DNA from: Litsea cubeba
Taxonomy: Eukaryota > Streptophyta > Magnoliopsida > Laurales > Lauraceae
Reading direction: 5' to 3'
DNA length: 64,000 nucleotides
NCBI GenBank assembly: GCA_012931725.1
Contig: CM022949.1
Location: forward strand, 6,813,529-6,877,528
How positions within the stretch are numbered: position 1 is the stretch's first letter; every line of letters begins with the position of its first letter. Of this stretch, positions 60,490 through 64,000 are shown in pieces. A model generated the notes under the pieces. The model saw nothing but the letters and a program-made list of their open reading frames with translations, ran no database searches and was not told the origin of the DNA. The position numbers and the translations under genes were made by a program.

Positions 60490-60810
60490 AATGTCGGTCA
60501 GCCTGTCGGCTAACCGACAGTGAACCGACGCCCTCTCGGTTCAAATTCCAGAGAGCTGCATCTTCTAAAATTTTCTGATGCTAAAGTGTTAGCTAACCGA
60601 CAGGTGACCCACACCAGTTCGGTTCAAATTCCAGACAGCTGCATTTTCTGAGATTTTCTGATGCTAAAGTGTCGGCTAACCGACAAGTGACCGACACCAG
60701 TTCGGTTCAAATTCCATAAAGCTATTTTTTCCCCTGACCCTGATGCTCCGTTAGCATGTCAGTCAACTGTTGGTCAGCCTTAGGCTAGCCGACAGCCAAC
60801 CGAGAAGCTG
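60490..60810. repeat. Palindrome-bearing 83-bp tandem repeat in the LTR
   Basis: TGTCGGCTAACCGACA and variants recur six or more times. A unit containing TTTTCTGATGCTAAAGTG (60571, 60654) and GTTCGGTTCAAATTCCA is repeated at 83 bp. Confidence 0.82.
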
Positions 60811-62264
60811 ACCGACACAATGAAATTTAATTGATTCTTTTTGAAGAATCATGTGGGACTATTTTGAGGAAGAAAACCCATCATCATAATGTTATTAAGG
60901 TCTTTTTAGTCTTATCAATGTATGTAAGGTCTCGGAATGTCTTTAATTCTCAAAGAGTTCCAAATATATATCAAGCCTAACATACGGAACTCTATTTATA
61001 TTGATTCAAATCTTGGACCTCTAACACTTGGCCCGGACAGTATAGTAATCCAATTGTACCAGATTTTTATCGAATTTCACTTGTACACTTTAAATCTCAT
61101 GATTTATTACTAGGCTTGCCCCGAAAGTATTGAAACGAAAGTCTTTAGCATGTTGCTAGCCCGTATATGCCCGTCCCAATAATTATGTACATTTGTGCCT
61201 ATGGGCACCCCATCCCGTTTATTTATGCAATTGTCTTGATTTCCCGCATGTGACCTATGAGTCGGCACCACTAAGCTTGGACGACCTTGTCGGCTTGATC
61301 CACTGACTTGGAGATCCCTCTCGTTCTGCCAGCTGCTGCATGTATCCCGCCTTGCCCCGATACCAACTTCACTACCGTGGTCCCGTATAGTATATATGTA
61401 TTATTGTATTTAATCTTTGAATATCCTCACCTTGTGTGACTGAGATCAACGTCCCGATGTGCTCTCCCCACCTTAGTGAGAGCGGATTTAGCTTCGTGTG
61501 GTTGTCATCTTGCTAGTTCCCGAATCATTGGTACCTTTACATGTTTTTATTGCATATGTATCTCTCATAAACGATGTATCTTCCTTTATGAAATTCATTA
61601 TTTATACAGATTTTCAATATATTTACAAAGGTATCATTTTTTTAAATTATTGTTACATCTTTACACCCAACTGTCAGACCGTCGGGTCTGATCCATTATT
61701 TTGGTACTCAGATCCATAACTCATTGCCTTTCACGAGGAGCCCGAGGAGGCGGTTGATGAACCGCAACGCGTAATTGAGTGGCAAGCTGACGATGTTATA
61801 CAGACATTCGGTCAAACTTAGAGATTCGACACCTTTTTGGGAACTTTTGTTTAATATCTTTGGGGGTGTTCTTTTGTTGGCCTTTATTTTTTTGGCAAAT
61901 TAACTAACTGATTTTTTTTTATAAACATTAACTTTACTCTTTTGGGATATGTTATATGATCATTGCTCACTCTGACAATATGTTGTCTATCTTTTATGAA
62001 ATCAGTCTTGTTGTAAAATGGAATGATATGAATATGATTTGCTACGAGCTTCCGCATCTTGAAAATGTATGTGTTTATGTGAGATGACTTGGATATGAAA
62101 TCCTCACCGCGGAACCCTGTGGAAAATCACATGCACGGATGAAATGTTTTCTTTAATTCTGTGTACGGATTAGCCAACCAAAGAGATGCATGTGGCGCGG
62201 CATCAATAGTCGCACGTGTAGATCCCAGATTTGGTCCCTAACCCGGTCCGGGGTCACGACAGAC

Positions 62265-62276
62265 TGGTATCAGAGC
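62265..62276 (+). other. Primer-binding site (initiator Met tRNA)
   Basis: TGGTATCAGAGC, three bases after the LTR end at 62261. Confidence 0.92.
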
Positions 62277-62367
62277 GGGACATGTTTCAGGCAATTAAAA
62301 GAAACTAGAAATCTTAAGGACGTGGCAAGGATTCATTAGATTCTCGTTAGATAGAATTGTGTGAGCA

Positions 62368-63760
62368 ATGTGTAACTACCATGTACTTGATTTTTCTATG
62401 CTAACAATTTGTTTTGCAGCGTTATGCAACCACACAAACGAACAGTGTGATCTAGTTGCTAGTAACAGCGATCATACAGGGTCACAAGCAGAAAACACAG
62501 AGAACACAATCATGCAAAATCAATTTCAACAAATGATGCAGGCTATGTTAGATCAACAAAGACAGGCAAATGAGAACCAAGCAACGTTACAGGCTCAAGC
62601 ACATGAGACACAGGCCAGATTGCAAGAGCAAATGGCCAAGAAGGATGAAGACCATGCAATAGACATGGCACAGATGCAGGGATAGTTATTGGAGGAGTTA
62701 GAGAGGAGACCGGATATAATTCCAACAGCAACAGCGGGTGTGGTCAACAACAGGCAGAATGATCCCAATGTGTTATATGAGCGCTAAAGGAAGAGAGGCC
62801 TAAAGGAGTACATTGGGATAGAAGATCCATTGACTGCAGACGACTGACTTGAGCACACGGAGAACATATTCGAAATCTTTACGTGTACGGGTAGTGAGCG
62901 AGTGCAACTTGCAGCATCCATGTTCACCAGTCTAGCAGATATTTGGTGGAAAACGGTCAAAGCAGAATATAGGACAGTAGCAAATGCAGATGCATGGGCT
63001 AATCTCAAGAAACAATTTAGGGAAAAATATGTACCTGCTCATGTGGAAAGGCAGAAGGCAGCCAGGTTTCAGCAACTCGTGCAAGGGATTATGACAGTTC
63101 CCGAATACCTCACCAAATTCGAGAGATTGTCTAGATATGCTCCAGAGCTGGTGGATACCGTTGAGAAAAAGATAGCTAGGTTCCTTGAGGGACTTAATCC
63201 AAACATTGAGAATGATGCTAACGGGGTTGTACCACCCACTACTTTTGAATAAGCTGTCAAAAGGGCATACAAGTTTGCGAACTTTCATAACAAGATTAAC
63301 AACAATCAAGGAAGAAGCCAAGGCCATTAGCAGAACTTTCAGCAGACGAACAATCAAAACAACAGGCCAAGGCAAGAGCAGAATGTACAGAATCCAATGA
63401 TTTGTATCCACTGTGGGAAAAATCATGAGAGTGCCAATTGCGGTTTTGTCACGGGGGGATGCTTTAGATGTGGTTCTATGAACCCCCAAATGAGGGAATG
63501 CTTAAGGCCAGATAGAATGAATAGACAGCAGCCGGGAGCACAGTGTCAAGCACCACCTTAAAATGCATTAGTGGTCCAAAATCAGATAAGGCCACTATAG
63601 CAACAATATAGGCCACAGCAGCAACAACAACAGGCCCGTCAGCAAGGTAGAATAAGAATCAGCTTCCTCAGCAGCACAACAGAAATGCACAACAAGGCAT
63701 TTAACAACAAGTCCATAACAGGCCACCACAGCGGGCACAACTCTATGCTATCAACAGGGC
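62368..63760 (+). pseudogene. Gypsy gag (Tekay/Del-like), with in-frame stops
   Basis: One frame holds a Gln-rich coiled segment (62510-62680), the capsid (Retrotrans_gag) domain with LAASMFTSLADIWWKTV, WANLKKQFREKYVP and YLTKFERLSRYAPELV (about 62902-63250), and a CIHCGKNHESANC knuckle (CX2CX3HX4C, about 63405-63440) followed by CFRCGS. Gln-rich sequence follows. Stops interrupt the same frame near 62683, 62785, 62846, 63250, 63328, 63559 and 63598. At 62846 and 63250 the stops sit where the family has Trp and Gln, so C-to-T or G-to-A transitions explain them. Intact, it would form the particle of this element. Confidence 0.88.
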
Positions 63761-63823
63761 TGATGCAGAGGCGGCAAGCAATGTAGTGGAAGGTACACTT
63801 CTCGTTTGTGGATTTGAGCTAGG

Positions 63824-64000
63824 GTTCTTTTTGACCCTGGCTCAACCCATTCATTTATGTCTCCAAAATTTGCTAAGTTGATTGATATGCATGCTAGAGA
63901 GTTGGATTTCATTTTAACTGTGACTACCCCATTAGGTAAGGAAGTTATATGTAGGACTTTTTACGCTAATTGTCCAGTCAAAATAGGAGAAGTAGTGTTG
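63824..64000 (+). pseudogene. Gypsy protease start, cut by window edge
   Basis: The frame from 63824 reads VLFDPGSTHSFMSPKFAKL and stays open to the last base. LFDPGSTHSF is the aspartic protease active-site motif (usually LFDSGATHSF in chromoviruses). It lies in a different frame from gag, so a frameshift separates them near 63800. RT, RNase H, integrase and the 3' LTR are expected to the right. Confidence 0.85.

Larger units (their letters stand above)
59090..62261 (+). repeat. 5' LTR of a Gypsy Tekay/Del-like element, 3.17 kb
   Basis: Starts TGTAAGACCTCGACC and ends GGTCCGGGGTCACGACA, followed after 3 bp by a primer-binding site. CGTCA at 59085-59089 is the predicted left target duplication. 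It contains a duplicated TATA region (59526-59687) and a palindrome-bearing 83-bp tandem repeat (60490-60810). Confidence 0.85.

Noticed and set aside
62932..63489. Minus frame of 185 codons
   Set aside because: It is antisense to the Gypsy gag, whose capsid and zinc-knuckle motifs are clear on the plus strand.

Overview
This window reads as nuclear DNA of a flowering plant with a repeat-rich, probably large genome. I cannot name the species. It is AT-rich, has almost no open frames with coding character, and nearly every recognisable segment belongs to a plant transposable-element class: a CACTA element, Ty1/Copia Sirevirus-like and Ty3/Gypsy Tekay/Del-like LTR retroelements, hAT elements and MITEs, and a Mutator-type MITE. 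I found no intact host gene, tRNA, rRNA or CRISPR array. Two host-gene relics are visible: a LIM-domain fragment (plus strand, about 20.5 kb) and the C-terminal half of an LWD/AN11-type WD40 protein (minus strand, about 28.4 kb).

1-19,675: a 16-17 bp A-rich tandem array (1-936) is followed by an 18.5 kb CACTA transposon (1204-19672) with matching termini and a GCT 3-bp target duplication. Its left subterminal repeats lead into an array of ~172 bp GC-rich units. A complete 7.4 kb gag-only LTR element (3307-10742, duplication GTTTC) and a 756 bp hAT MITE (11281-12036, duplication CCCGGCGG) are inserted in that array. The right half holds a duplicated GA-rich unit, inverted relics of the 172-bp repeat and the right subterminal repeats.

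19.7-38 kb: two further CACTA-type ends, the two gene relics, two minus-strand Gypsy LTRs (23416-25851, 26386-27717), a Gypsy gag-protease relic (about 30.1-31.25 kb), a hAT element (31442-32328), a minus-strand LTR with primer-binding site (32784-33249), a hAT MITE (33866-34540) and a Mutator-like MITE (36662-37042).

38-57 kb: a solo LTR (38282-40754, GGCAT on both sides), about 5 kb with nothing recognisable, small hAT elements, and a 4.5 kb decayed transposase-bearing hAT element (49617-54123) that contains a smaller hAT element that itself contains a third one. Next comes a minus-strand Copia gag-pol relic (about 54.4-55.7 kb).

57.7-64 kb: the start of one Gypsy LTR is interrupted at 59090 by a second element of the same lineage. 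The second element's 3.17 kb 5' LTR, primer-binding site, gag and protease start run off the window edge. The window is best understood as layers of insertion: target duplications give the order of events, and there is no host operon or pathway. Many one-base homopolymer differences between the two LTRs of the 3307-10742 element, and long G runs, suggest some frameshifts may be assembly errors.
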